From the NCBI GenBank assembly GCA_039812685.1, contig JBDIBB010000030.1, forward strand, positions 1 through 36,399: DNA of 36,399 nucleotides, in the 5' to 3' direction. The stretch's first letter is position 1. Every line of letters begins with the position of its first letter. Of this stretch, positions 23,915 through 30,549 are shown in pieces. This DNA is from JBDIBB01 sp039812685 (GTDB lineage Bacteria; Acidobacteriota; Vicinamibacteria; Vicinamibacterales; JAFNAJ01). Under the pieces are notes generated by a model. The model was not told where the DNA came from. It searched no databases and saw only the letters and a list, made by a program, of their open reading frames with translations. The position numbers and the translations under genes were made by a program.

Positions 23915-24757
23915 TCAGCGCCGCGTCGAGCGCCACGTGGTCGCCGCGAGGATGATCGCGCCGCCGAGGCTGGCCCAGACGCCGGGGAACTCGCCATGTG
24001 CCAGCCAGGCCCAGAACGGACTGAGCGCGGGCTCCAGCAGCAGCAGCAGCGAGACCTCGACGGCCGTCAGCCGGCCGATTCCGCGCGTCAGGAACACGTA
24101 GGCCAACCCCACCTGGAACACGCCGAGGTAGGCGATCACGAGCCAGTCGACCGGGTGCGTGCCGGCCGCGGGCAACGCCAGGGGCAGGCATCCGAGGAAG
24201 GCGAACACGTTGCCCCACATCGTGGCGGAGGCGGCCGTCACGTCGCTGCCGTCGGTCCGGTGACGCTCGGCCCAGCGCAGACCCGCCAGCGTGAGCGCCC
24301 ACATCAGGCCGCTGAAGACGCCCACGAGGTTGCCCGAGGCGGTGTCGGGCGCGGTCGCCGACGGCGCCGGCGCACCGCCGAAGAGCAGCAGCAGGCCGGC
24401 AAGGATCGTCGCCAGGAACGGCGCGTCGGCACGTCGCACGCGTTCGCCGAGCAGCAGCGGCCCCAGCAGGATCAGCCAGAGCGGCGCCGAGGCCTGCAGG
24501 AACACGGCGCTCGCCGCCGTGGTGAGCTTGTTGGCGACGACGAAGCTGACGAAGGTGGCGGCCTGGACGACGCCGACCGCCAGCGCCCGCCACGAGATCC
24601 GGCGCGAGGCCGGCACGAGCGCGAGCAGCATGGCCGCGGCCATGCCTGCGCGAAACCCGGCGACCTGCCAGCCGTTGAGCGAGGTGGCCTTGATCGCGGC
24701 GCCACCGGTCGAGAACAGGAGGGCCGCCAGCAGCACCTCGACGCGCGCCAGCGTCAC
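23915..24757 (-). CDS. EamA/DMT-family membrane transporter
   Basis: This 280-residue protein has about ten hydrophobic segments in two EamA repeats, as in drug/metabolite exporters (RhaT/YdcZ-like superfamily). The first repeat includes the G-F-R-A-G-M segment after TM2 and a F-L-Q-A-S-A-P-L-W TM4; the second includes V-F-Q-V-G-L-A-Y-V-F-L-T-R-G and L-L-L-L-E-P-A-L-S-P-F-W-A-W. The substrate is unknown. The GTG at 24757 overlaps the stop of the upstream YhhN-family gene as GTGA, so the two are translationally coupled. The longer open frame to 25237 is an out-of-frame shadow of that gene. Confidence 0.85.
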   Translation of the reverse strand: MTLARVEVLLAALLFSTGGAAIKATSLNGWQVAGFRAGMAAAMLLALVPASRRISWRALAVGVVQAATFVSFVVANKLTTAASAVFLQASAPLWLILLGPLLLGERVRRADAPFLATILAGLLLLFGGAPAPSATAPDTASGNLVGVFSGLMWALTLAGLRWAERHRTDGSDVTAASATMWGNVFAFLGCLPLALPAAGTHPVDWLVIAYLGVFQVGLAYVFLTRGIGRLTAVEVSLLLLLEPALSPFWAWLAHGEFPGVWASLGGAIILAATTWRSTRR

Positions 24758-25398
24758 CGTCGTCCTCCACCCGCCGACAGCGCCATCAGCCACTGGGCCG
24801 GCACGTAGGTTCCCATCACGGCCAGCGGCGCCAGCGTGAAGGGCGCGACGAACCGGTTGGCGGCGAGCGCGGAATCCGACAGCACGAACAGCACGGCGCC
24901 GATCGCGGCGGCCAGCGGCGCCGCCCCGCGCAGATCCCGCCAGCGTTCGAGCGCCTGCCACGCCATCGTCCCGATGGCGAGGCCGTAGATCGTCACCGCG
25001 ATCCGATGGGCGCCCGCATGGGGCAGCAGCCACCAGAGCAGCGTCATGACGTAGAGCCCGCAGGCCGCCGCCGGCCACGGCGACGCCCGCCAGCCTCCGC
25101 GCGTGAAGGCCGCGACGTAGCAGAGGTGCGCGATCAGGAACGACCCCAGCCCTGGCACGAAGCGATCGCCGGGGAGCATCAGGAACACGTCGCCGGCAAT
25201 GGAAGCCACGAGGCCCGCGACAATGGCTGGGCGCCACGAGGCGCCCGGCCCCGGCGACACCGCCGCCGCCAGCACCAGCACCAGCGTCGTGGTCAGCGGC
25301 TTGAGCAGATACTCCTGATACAGGTCGCCAGCGTACACCGCACGGAGGTTCAGGACGGCGCTGGCGGCAATCGCGAGCGAGAGGACGCGCACGACCAT
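24754..25398 (-). CDS. YhhN/TMEM86 family membrane protein (lysoplasmalogenase-like)
   Basis: This 214-residue integral membrane protein has about eight hydrophobic segments. The N-terminal E-Y-L-L-K-P-L-T-T-T near residue 29 and G-D-V-F-L-M-L-P near residue 69 are hallmarks of the YhhN family, where conserved Lys and Asp residues lie in the membrane; some members hydrolyse the vinyl-ether bond of lysoplasmalogens. A C-terminal F-V-L-S-D-S-A-L-A segment holds a second conserved Asp. There is no Shine-Dalgarno at the ATG; a TAAGAT hexamer ten bases upstream, overlapping the end of the RNA methyltransferase gene, suggests a leaderless start. It is coupled to the EamA exporter that follows. Confidence 0.85.
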   Translation of the reverse strand: MVVRVLSLAIAASAVLNLRAVYAGDLYQEYLLKPLTTTLVLVLAAAVSPGPGASWRPAIVAGLVASIAGDVFLMLPGDRFVPGLGSFLIAHLCYVAAFTRGGWRASPWPAAACGLYVMTLLWWLLPHAGAHRIAVTIYGLAIGTMAWQALERWRDLRGAAPLAAAIGAVLFVLSDSALAANRFVAPFTLAPLAVMGTYVPAQWLMALSAGGGRR

Positions 25399-25408
25399 GG
25401 ACGCGGGT

Positions 25409-25414
25409 ATCTTA
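25409..25414 (-). promoter_or_regulatory. Candidate -10 (TAAGAT) for the YhhN-family gene
   Basis: TAAGAT on the minus strand lies ten bases before the ATG at 25398 and overlaps the last codons of the upstream RNA methyltransferase gene. No Shine-Dalgarno intervenes. Confidence 0.4.
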
Positions 25415-26254
25415 GCGTCGATCGACGGGACCGGCCGGCGCCGGCCGTGTCGTGGCGTAGAGGGCGAGGGCCGCGGCAGTGGCGAGGTTGAGCGAGTCGA
25501 CGCCGGGAGCCATCGGGATGCGCACGGTGTGGTCGACTGCCGCCAGCGCGGCGCGGCTCAGCCCGCTCCCCTCGTGCCCGAGCAGCCACGCCACCCGTGT
25601 GCGCGCGCCACGCGTCCGCGCGAACGTATCGAGCGCAACCTGGCCGCCCGTGGCCAGGGCCGCGACCAGCCACCCTCGCGCGCGCAGGTCGTCCAGGGCC
25701 TCCGGCCACGGAGTCATCCTCGCAAACGGCACGGCGAGCACCGCCCCCATCGACGTGCGCACGGCCTTCCGGTAGAGCGGATCCGAGCAGGCGGGATCCA
25801 GCAGGACGGCCGCCGCGCCGAAGGCCGCGGCGTTGCGGAAGACGCCGCCGATGTTGTCGGGATTGGCCACGGCCTCGAGCAGGATGATCGGCGCGGCCGC
25901 CGGCGCCTCGTGCACGAGCCTCCGCCAGTCGCACGCCGCGGGCCGTTCCACCAGGGCCAGGCACCCGCGGTGGATGTCGTAGCCGGTGACGCCGCGGAAC
26001 ACCGCGTTGCCGGCGACGAACACACGCACGTCGCCGGACAGGCCCTCGACGAGCGACGACAGCTCCTCGAGCACCGCGCGCGATACCAGCAGGGCGCGCA
26101 CGCGGTGACCGGCCTCGACCGCACGGCGCACCACCTGACGCCCCTCGGCGACGAACGCGCCGGCCTCGCGAGCGAGCAAGGGGTCGGCGACCGCGCGAAA
26201 GACGGCGATCCGCGAATCGTCCGGCGCCGTGACGTTCTCGATGCTGGGTGGCAT
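25412..26254 (-). CDS. SpoU/TrmH-family RNA 2'-O-methyltransferase
   Basis: This 280-residue protein is a SPOUT methyltransferase that uses SAM to methylate a ribose in rRNA or tRNA. The three family motifs are visible: motif 1 A-N-P-D-N-I-G-G-V-F-R-N-A near residues 138-150, motif 2 L-G-H-E-G-S-G-L-S, and motif 3 I-P-M-A-P-G-V-D-S-L-N-L-A-T-A near the C-terminus, forming the trefoil knot. The N-terminal about 110 residues look like the substrate-binding L30e-like domain. The ATG at 26254 has AGGG nearby and fits family length; the frame runs on to 26362. The exact RNA target cannot be assigned. Confidence 0.9.
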   Translation of the reverse strand: MPPSIENVTAPDDSRIAVFRAVADPLLAREAGAFVAEGRQVVRRAVEAGHRVRALLVSRAVLEELSSLVEGLSGDVRVFVAGNAVFRGVTGYDIHRGCLALVERPAACDWRRLVHEAPAAAPIILLEAVANPDNIGGVFRNAAAFGAAAVLLDPACSDPLYRKAVRTSMGAVLAVPFARMTPWPEALDDLRARGWLVAALATGGQVALDTFARTRGARTRVAWLLGHEGSGLSRAALAAVDHTVRIPMAPGVDSLNLATAAALALYATTRPAPAGPVDRR

Positions 26255-26364
26255 CCGTACCCTGGCGACCTCACCGTCGGGGGTGTGCGCCGAATTCCCG
26301 GCGGCCCGGGCGCAGCCGGCGCTCAGGGCGACACGGGCCGCGTGTCGGCCGGCCACGATCATGG

Positions 26365-26370
26365 CAGAAT
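26365..26370 (+). promoter_or_regulatory. Candidate -10 (CAGAAT)
   Basis: CAGAAT lies 23 bases before the ATG of the small secreted protein gene at 26394 and is followed by a good AAGGAGG. The -35 is weak. Confidence 0.3.
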
Positions 26371-26393
26371 GTCACGACTCGAAGGAGGACTCG

Positions 26394-26771
26394 ATGCGGG
26401 GAAACCGTCTCGGCGTGCTGGCGGCAGTGCTCTGGATCCTGACAGCCACGACCGGTGCCCAGCCGATCGGCGACCGCGTGCCGCTGAGTTTCGAGGTGGT
26501 GCACCTGCACAACACCGGCGAGTGCCACGGGACGCTCACCATCGACAAGTGGAAGTTCAGCTTCGAGTCGGCCGACCGTCCCGAGGACAGCCGCACCTGG
26601 AAGATCACCGAAATCGACAAGGTGGAATCCAGACACCCGCACGAGCTGGTGCTCAGGACGGCCGAATCGGGCAAGAGCACGCTCGGCCAGGGGCGCAATT
26701 ACAAGTTCCGTGTCCTCGGCGCCGGCATCGCTCCCGACATCGTCGCGTGGATGCAGGACCGCGTCCAGTAA
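26394..26771 (+). CDS. Small secreted protein with a PH/GRAM-like fold
   Basis: This 125-residue protein has a signal peptide of about 22 residues (ending T-T-G-A-Q). The mature part is rich in beta strands and ends in an amphipathic helix (I-A-P-D-I-V-A-W-M-Q-D-R-V). Strand order with G-T-L-T-I-D-K-W-K-F-S-F, W-K-I-T-E-I-D-K-V-E and Y-K-F-R-V resembles a pleckstrin-homology-like fold. I do not recognise a named family. It contains one Cys in the mature part. AAGGAGG five bases before the ATG secures the start; the longer frame from 26229 is not supported. It stands alone, divergent from the RNA methyltransferase. Confidence 0.75.
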   Translation: MRGNRLGVLAAVLWILTATTGAQPIGDRVPLSFEVVHLHNTGECHGTLTIDKWKFSFESADRPEDSRTWKITEIDKVESRHPHELVLRTAESGKSTLGQGRNYKFRVLGAGIAPDIVAWMQDRVQ

Positions 26772-26973
26772 CCACCGGCGGCCTCTCGCGGGCCGCTCGA
26801 CGAACGACCGCAGCCCGATTGGTGACGGGCAGGCGAACCTCACGCGCCGGTCGCCCATGGTCGCCACCGGCGGCCGTCGATGGTCCGGAACCGGATGGTC
26901 ATCACCCGGGATGGACACGGGGCCTTCAGGTCCCGGGAAGGCGCTGGCACGCAGGCCCCGCCAGCAACGTCGG

Positions 26974-27447
26974 CTACGGCCTCGGGGTGTCGGGTGCGGG
27001 CCGCACCGGCGCCGACAGGCTGTCGGCGAGTCCCAGCACGGGACATCCCGCCGACGACGGCCGGCGCACGAGCAGCACCGCCACCGAGCCGATGCCGGCC
27101 GCCACGACGATGGCGACATCCACCCACGGGCTGGCCCATGCGCGGACGGCGAACGCGGTGCCGGTCCACATGAGCGCCAGCGCGATCACGCGCGCATGGA
27201 ACGGCATGGGCCTCGCATCGTCCGCGTAACGCATGTAGGGCGCGAATACCCCGCGGCGCAGCCAGCGATCGGTGAGCGCCGGCCAGCTCCTCGAGAAGCA
27301 GTAGGACGCGATGATCAGGAAGATCGTCGTCGGCAGGCCGGGCACGACGATGCCAATGCCGCCCAGGCCGACGTTCAGTACGCCGAGCGACACGAAGACC
27401 GCGCGCGTGAACACGCCGGGCGCAGCCGGTACCTTGTCGGCGGTCAT
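26974..27447 (-). CDS. DUF454 (YbaN-like) inner-membrane protein
   Basis: This 157-residue membrane protein belongs to the DUF454/YbaN family: G-V-L-N-V-G-L-G-G-I-G-I-V-V-P-G-L-P-T-T (about residues 23-42) and Y-C-F-S-R-S-W-P are the family signature, and two more hydrophobic segments follow at about 85-125. Function is unknown across the family. The C-terminal 30 residues are Pro-rich and probably disordered. The ATG at 27447 has no strong Shine-Dalgarno; TACACT eight bases upstream suggests a leaderless start; a longer frame to 27477 is possible. It converges with the small secreted protein gene across 202 bases, a gap that holds a repeated CCACCGGCGGCC (26772, 26864) and a CCCGGGA/TCCCGGG inverted repeat (26905-26937). 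Confidence 0.85.
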   Translation of the reverse strand: MTADKVPAAPGVFTRAVFVSLGVLNVGLGGIGIVVPGLPTTIFLIIASYCFSRSWPALTDRWLRRGVFAPYMRYADDARPMPFHARVIALALMWTGTAFAVRAWASPWVDVAIVVAAGIGSVAVLLVRRPSSAGCPVLGLADSLSAPVRPAPDTPRP

Positions 27448-27455
27448 GGCGTCCC

Positions 27456-27461
27456 AGTGTA
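27456..27461 (-). promoter_or_regulatory. Candidate -10 (TACACT) for the DUF454 gene
   Basis: TACACT on the minus strand lies eight bases before the ATG at 27447. A transcript starting about seven bases past the hexamer would begin at or next to the start codon. Confidence 0.35.
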
Positions 27462-27490
27462 GACGAGTGACGGCCACGGCGCGACGCCAA

Positions 27491-27520
27491 CTGTCACCCG
27501 GCAGCCCCTCCGCCTAGAAT
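27491..27520 (+). promoter_or_regulatory. Sigma-70-like promoter
   Basis: CTGTCA (27491-27496, four of six -35 positions) and TAGAAT (27515-27520) are separated by 18 bases. The pair lies 19 bases before the ATG at 27540, with AAGGGG as RBS. It is the best-formed promoter in the window. Confidence 0.5.
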
Positions 27521-27539
27521 GGGGGCGAAGGGGCGCACC

Positions 27540-28001
27540 ATGAGGCGGCTGGCGTCGCGTGCGACCGGGGGAACGGCGGGCGTTCTCGTGGCGGCGCTCG
27601 CGCTCGCTGGCGTCGGCTTCTGGGCGCGCGTGCTCCACGCGCCGCTGGCGGCGCCCGACCCGCCGCACGTGCGCGGCCGCCAGGGTTTCTTCACCGGCTG
27701 GCGCCGCGACGGCGATCTCCGCTGGAACGTCCTGTCGGAGCGCGCCGCGCACCGCGCGCTGGTCGTACGGGTGGAGATGGCCGAACCCGCACGCGCCCGC
27801 GAGCTCGCCGAGCGGTTCGTGCCCGCGACCGACGGCGTCTACGAGGAAATCCTCATCTACGTCTATCGCCCGGCGAGCGGCGACCGGATCGCGGAACGCC
27901 GCCTGCGCTGGACGTCTCAGGGCGGCTACGACGAACTGAGGATTCCGCCCGTGCCACGTCACGCACCGGATCGTCCCGCCGATCGCGAGAAGGTCCCCTG
28001 A
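27540..28001 (+). CDS. Hypothetical membrane-anchored protein
   Basis: This 153-residue protein has a basic N-terminus and one hydrophobic segment (about residues 11-30), either an uncleaved anchor or a signal peptide; the rest would lie outside the inner membrane. The exported part contains R-A-L-V-V-R-V-E-M-A-E-P-A-R-A-R-E-L-A and E-I-L-I-Y-V-Y-R-P-A-S-G, an alternating strand-helix-strand pattern. I do not recognise a family. AAGGGG lies about seven bases before the ATG; an in-frame ATG at 27519 overlaps the promoter and is unlikely. It lies upstream of the PNPOx-like gene, which has its own -10 candidate. Confidence 0.65.
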   Translation: MRRLASRATGGTAGVLVAALALAGVGFWARVLHAPLAAPDPPHVRGRQGFFTGWRRDGDLRWNVLSERAAHRALVVRVEMAEPARARELAERFVPATDGVYEEILIYVYRPASGDRIAERRLRWTSQGGYDELRIPPVPRHAPDRPADREKVP

Positions 28002-28023
28002 AAGGCATCGCGGCGGTTTGGGA

Positions 28024-28029
28024 TAGGAT
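28024..28029 (+). promoter_or_regulatory. Candidate -10 (TAGGAT) for the PNPOx-pnuC-nadR operon
   Basis: TAGGAT lies 36 bases before the ATG at 28066, leaving room for a short leader that carries GGAGGA. No -35 match was found. Confidence 0.35.
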
Positions 28030-28065
28030 CGACCGGCGAAGGACCTGCCCGGAGGAATCGCCGTC

Positions 28066-28551
28066 ATGAGTGCCATCCAGCGCGAGGTCGTCGACCTCAT
28101 CCAGTCGCAGCGATGGGCGACGCTGGCCACGCTGCACGAGGAGGCGCCCGCCACCGCGATGGTGGCCTACGCCGTGGAGGCTGGCCTCGACGGGCTCCTC
28201 ATCTTCCTCAGCGAACTCGGCGCGCACACGCGCGATCTGCTCGCCGACGCGCGCTGCGCGATCGCGATCTCGGCCCCGGACACCGGCGCGGGCGATCCGC
28301 AGCTGCTGCCGCGCGTGAGCCTGCGGGGCCTCGCGATTCCCATCGGCCGCGACGACGAGGAGTTCTCCCACACGGGCGCTCTGTATGCCCGGCGCTTTCC
28401 CGACGCCCTGCCGCGCTTCGAGCTGCCCGACTTCCACCTGTTCCGCTTCACGATCGAGGATGCCCGCTTCGTGGGCGGGTTCGCCCGGGCCTCGTCGTTC
28501 ACCGGCGACCAGCTGCGCCAGACCGCGCGCGAGCTGGACGGCGACGCCTGA
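28066..28551 (+). CDS. Pyridoxamine-5'-phosphate-oxidase-like (HugZ-type) protein
   Basis: This 161-residue cytosolic protein has the split-barrel PNPOx fold shared by flavin- and heme-binding proteins. Visible are the N-terminal helix, the first strands W-A-T-L-A-T-L near 17-23 and A-T-A-M-V-A-Y-A-V, and L-S-E-L-G-A-H-T-R-D-L near 49-59, typical of the HugZ-like subgroup. The C-terminal F-H-L-F-R-F-T-I-E-D-A-R-F-V-G-G-F-A-R-A also matches that subgroup. True vitamin B6 oxidase activity is unlikely; the ligand (FMN, F420 or heme) is unknown. GGAGGA precedes the ATG. The pnuC start is four bases past its stop, so it sits in an operon with nicotinamide riboside salvage genes. Confidence 0.82.
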   Translation: MSAIQREVVDLIQSQRWATLATLHEEAPATAMVAYAVEAGLDGLLIFLSELGAHTRDLLADARCAIAISAPDTGAGDPQLLPRVSLRGLAIPIGRDDEEFSHTGALYARRFPDALPRFELPDFHLFRFTIEDARFVGGFARASSFTGDQLRQTARELDGDA

Positions 28552-28555
28552 AGGC

Positions 28556-29143
28556 GTGAGCCCGCTGGAACTGGCCGCGGCCATTCTCGGGCTGGCCGCG
28601 GTGTGGCTGATCGTCAGGGAGCGGCTGCTCGCCTGGCCGTTCGGCATCCTCACCGGGACGCTCTACATCGTGGTCTTCGTGCACGCGCGGCTCTACGCGG
28701 GCGCGTTGTTGCAGATCGTCTACGTCGCGCTGCAGTGCTACGGCTGGGCGTCGTGGAGCCGTCGGGGTCCAGACGGATCGCGCCTGGCGGTCACCCGCGC
28801 CCGACCGCGCACGCTGGCGCTGGCCATCATCGCCGGGGCCGCCGGCACCATCGCGCTGGGCGCCACCCTCGCGCGCCACACCGATCAGGCCCTTCCCTAC
28901 TGGGATTCGTTCGTCACCGCCTTCTCGCTCGTCGCGCAGTGGATGGTGGCCCGCAAGCTGCTCGAGAACTGGGGGATCTGGTTCGTGGTGGACGTCGTGG
29001 CCGCCGCGCTCTACCTGACGCTCGGACTGCACTTCACCGCCGTGCTCTATGCGGCCTATCTCGCCCTGGCCGTCGCGGGCTGGCGACAGTGGCACGCCTC
29101 GCTGCTGGCCAGCCAGGCGATGCCGGCGCTGCCGGCCCGATGA
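28556..29143 (+). CDS. pnuC: PnuC-type nicotinamide riboside transporter
   Basis: This 195-residue membrane protein with about seven hydrophobic segments belongs to the PnuC family of facilitators for nicotinamide riboside and related vitamins. Family marks are L-A-W-P-F-G-I-L-T-G-T-L-Y near residue 24, Q-C-Y-G-W-A-S-W near 60, and the second-half D-S-F-V-T-A-F-S-L-V-A-Q-W and E-N-W-G-I-W-F-V-V-D-V, each holding conserved Trp/Asp/Gln. PnuT (thiamine) and PnuX (riboflavin) share the fold, but the overlap with nadR favours nicotinamide riboside. The GTG at 28556 is set by the family N-terminus; its RBS is poor and it may rely on coupling from the upstream gene. Confidence 0.9.
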   Translation: MSPLELAAAILGLAAVWLIVRERLLAWPFGILTGTLYIVVFVHARLYAGALLQIVYVALQCYGWASWSRRGPDGSRLAVTRARPRTLALAIIAGAAGTIALGATLARHTDQALPYWDSFVTAFSLVAQWMVARKLLENWGIWFVVDVVAAALYLTLGLHFTAVLYAAYLALAVAGWRQWHASLLASQAMPALPAR

Positions 29144-30141
29144 ACGCCACGTCGCCCGATGCGCTCGCGCCGTGGCGCGGCCAGCGCCTGGCATACATCA
29201 GCGCGTTCATGCCGCCGACGGTTGCCGACGGGATCGTGCTCGAGGCGGCGCTCGGCTGGTCGTCGGATGTCCAGGCGCTGCTGCTCATCGCGCCCGACGA
29301 CCCCATCGGCCCGCAGCAGCGCATCGGCTGGCTGCGGGAACTGGCGCCGCGGATCCACATCCTCCCGGTGGAGCCGTCGCCACCGCCCGGTGACGAGCCG
29401 CTCCGATCGCCGCGGCTGCAAGGCCTCGTGAAGGGGCTGCGGGCGGCGTCGCCCGAAGCGCTCATCGGGCCCGGCCTGCGCGATCGGGAGCTCGCCGCCG
29501 CCCTCGGCCTGCCCTACCTGCCCGTGGACACCGGCGCGTGGCACGACATCGACGCGGCCGCGGTGCTGAGGCGGCCGCTGACACACTGGGACGCACTGCC
29601 ACCCGCCGTGCGCACCCACTTCCTCAAGCGGGTCGTGCTGCTCGGACCCGAGTCCACCGGCAAGACGACGCTGGCCGGCGATCTCGCGCGGGCATTCGGG
29701 ACCGTGTGGGTCGCCGAGTACCTCCGCCTCTACCTCGACGCCAAGGGCGGCGTGTGTGAGCCCGACGACCTGCCGCGCGTCGTGGCGGGGCACCAGGTGA
29801 TGGAGGCAACACTCGCGCGGCGCGCCACGCGCGTGATCATCTGCGATACCGATCCGCTGATGACGGCCGTCTACAGCCGCTTCTACTACGGCACGCTGCC
29901 GGCGTGGCTGGGGGACGCGGCCGGCGCGCGACGCGCCGACCACTACCTCCTGCTGGACTGCGACGTGCCGTGGGTGGCCGACCCGCAGCGCGACGCGCCC
30001 CACGCACGCGGCGTGATCCTGGGACTGTGCCGTGAAGAACTCGAGCGCCGCCGCCTGCCCTTTACGGTGATCAGCGGCGGATGGACGCAGCGCTTCACGG
30101 CGGCCCGCACCATCGTCGAGTCATTGCTGCGCGAGGAGTGA
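29140..30141 (+). CDS. nadR: NadR-like nicotinamide riboside kinase with degenerate adenylyltransferase domain
   Basis: This is a 333-residue protein. Residues about 168-333 form a ribosylnicotinamide kinase domain with Walker A L-G-P-E-S-T-G-K-T-T, V-A-E-Y-L-R-L-Y and C-D-T-D-P-L-M-T, which phosphorylates nicotinamide riboside to NMN. Residues 1-165 correspond in length and position to the NMN adenylyltransferase domain of NadR, but the active-site G-x-F-x-P-x-H-x-G-H reads S-A-F-M-P-P-T-V-A-D, and the I-S-x-T-x-x-R motif reads I-D-A-A-A-V-L. Both are lost while the linker H-W-D-A-L-P-P-A-V-R remains recognisable. So the kinase is probably active and the adenylyltransferase not. The ATG overlaps the pnuC stop as ATGA, so importer and kinase are made together. 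There is no N-terminal repressor HTH. Confidence 0.85.
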   Translation: MNATSPDALAPWRGQRLAYISAFMPPTVADGIVLEAALGWSSDVQALLLIAPDDPIGPQQRIGWLRELAPRIHILPVEPSPPPGDEPLRSPRLQGLVKGLRAASPEALIGPGLRDRELAAALGLPYLPVDTGAWHDIDAAAVLRRPLTHWDALPPAVRTHFLKRVVLLGPESTGKTTLAGDLARAFGTVWVAEYLRLYLDAKGGVCEPDDLPRVVAGHQVMEATLARRATRVIICDTDPLMTAVYSRFYYGTLPAWLGDAAGARRADHYLLLDCDVPWVADPQRDAPHARGVILGLCREELERRRLPFTVISGGWTQRFTAARTIVESLLREE

Positions 30142-30163
30142 GCGCGGCCCGGCGCGCGAAGCC

Positions 30164-30544
30164 TCAGGCTTCCCCGAACGGCAGGGGCCGCTCCGCCACG
30201 CGCGGGACCCGTCGCTCCCGCCGGCGACGGTAAACCGCTTCCGCCACGGCACCGGCGACATCATCGGAGAGCTCCCGCAGCACCGCGGCCACGAGCCGGT
30301 CCCGCCGGGTGACCACGTCGTCGCGCCCGAGCGGCTGGCTGACGAGATCGGCCAGCTCCACCTCGAGCGCCCGGGCGATCTTCACGAGCGTCTCGGTGGA
30401 GCAGTGTCCGCCGTGCAGGAGGCGCCCGACCGTCCCCGCATCGATGCCGGCGAGGCGGGCCAGCTGCGCCTGCGTGAGGCTCCGCTCCGCGAGCAGGACC
30501 CGCAGGGTCTCGGACCAGGGCAGCGGTTGATCGCGTCGGGCCAT
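30164..30544 (-). CDS. XRE-family helix-turn-helix regulator
   Basis: This 126-residue cytosolic protein has a Cro/CI-type HTH at residues about 14-68: L-R-V-L-L-A-E-R-S-L-T-Q-A-Q-L-A-R-L-A-G with the recognition helix near D-A-G-T-V-G-R-L-L, then L-V-K-I-A-R-A-L-E-V. A helical C-terminal part (about 75-126) with R-R-D-R-L-V-A-A-V-L-R-E-L and a basic stretch R-R-R-R-E-R-R follows, perhaps for dimerisation. The ATG is five bases past the stop of the Ser/Thr kinase gene on the same strand, so they are co-transcribed; the regulator may be a kinase target, which is inferred. Its RBS is weak. It converges with nadR. Confidence 0.82.
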   Translation of the reverse strand: MARRDQPLPWSETLRVLLAERSLTQAQLARLAGIDAGTVGRLLHGGHCSTETLVKIARALEVELADLVSQPLGRDDVVTRRDRLVAAVLRELSDDVAGAVAEAVYRRRRERRVPRVAERPLPFGEA

Positions 30545-30549
30545 GACGA

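Noticed and set aside
25397..27229. 610-codon plus-strand open frame
   Set aside because: It is antisense to the RNA methyltransferase gene and runs through the small secreted protein gene and a non-coding gap; the composition is typical of GC-rich shadow frames.
28066..28551. True pyridoxamine-phosphate oxidase (PdxH)
   Set aside because: It is too short and lacks the PdxH C-terminal signature; it fits only the wider split-barrel family.
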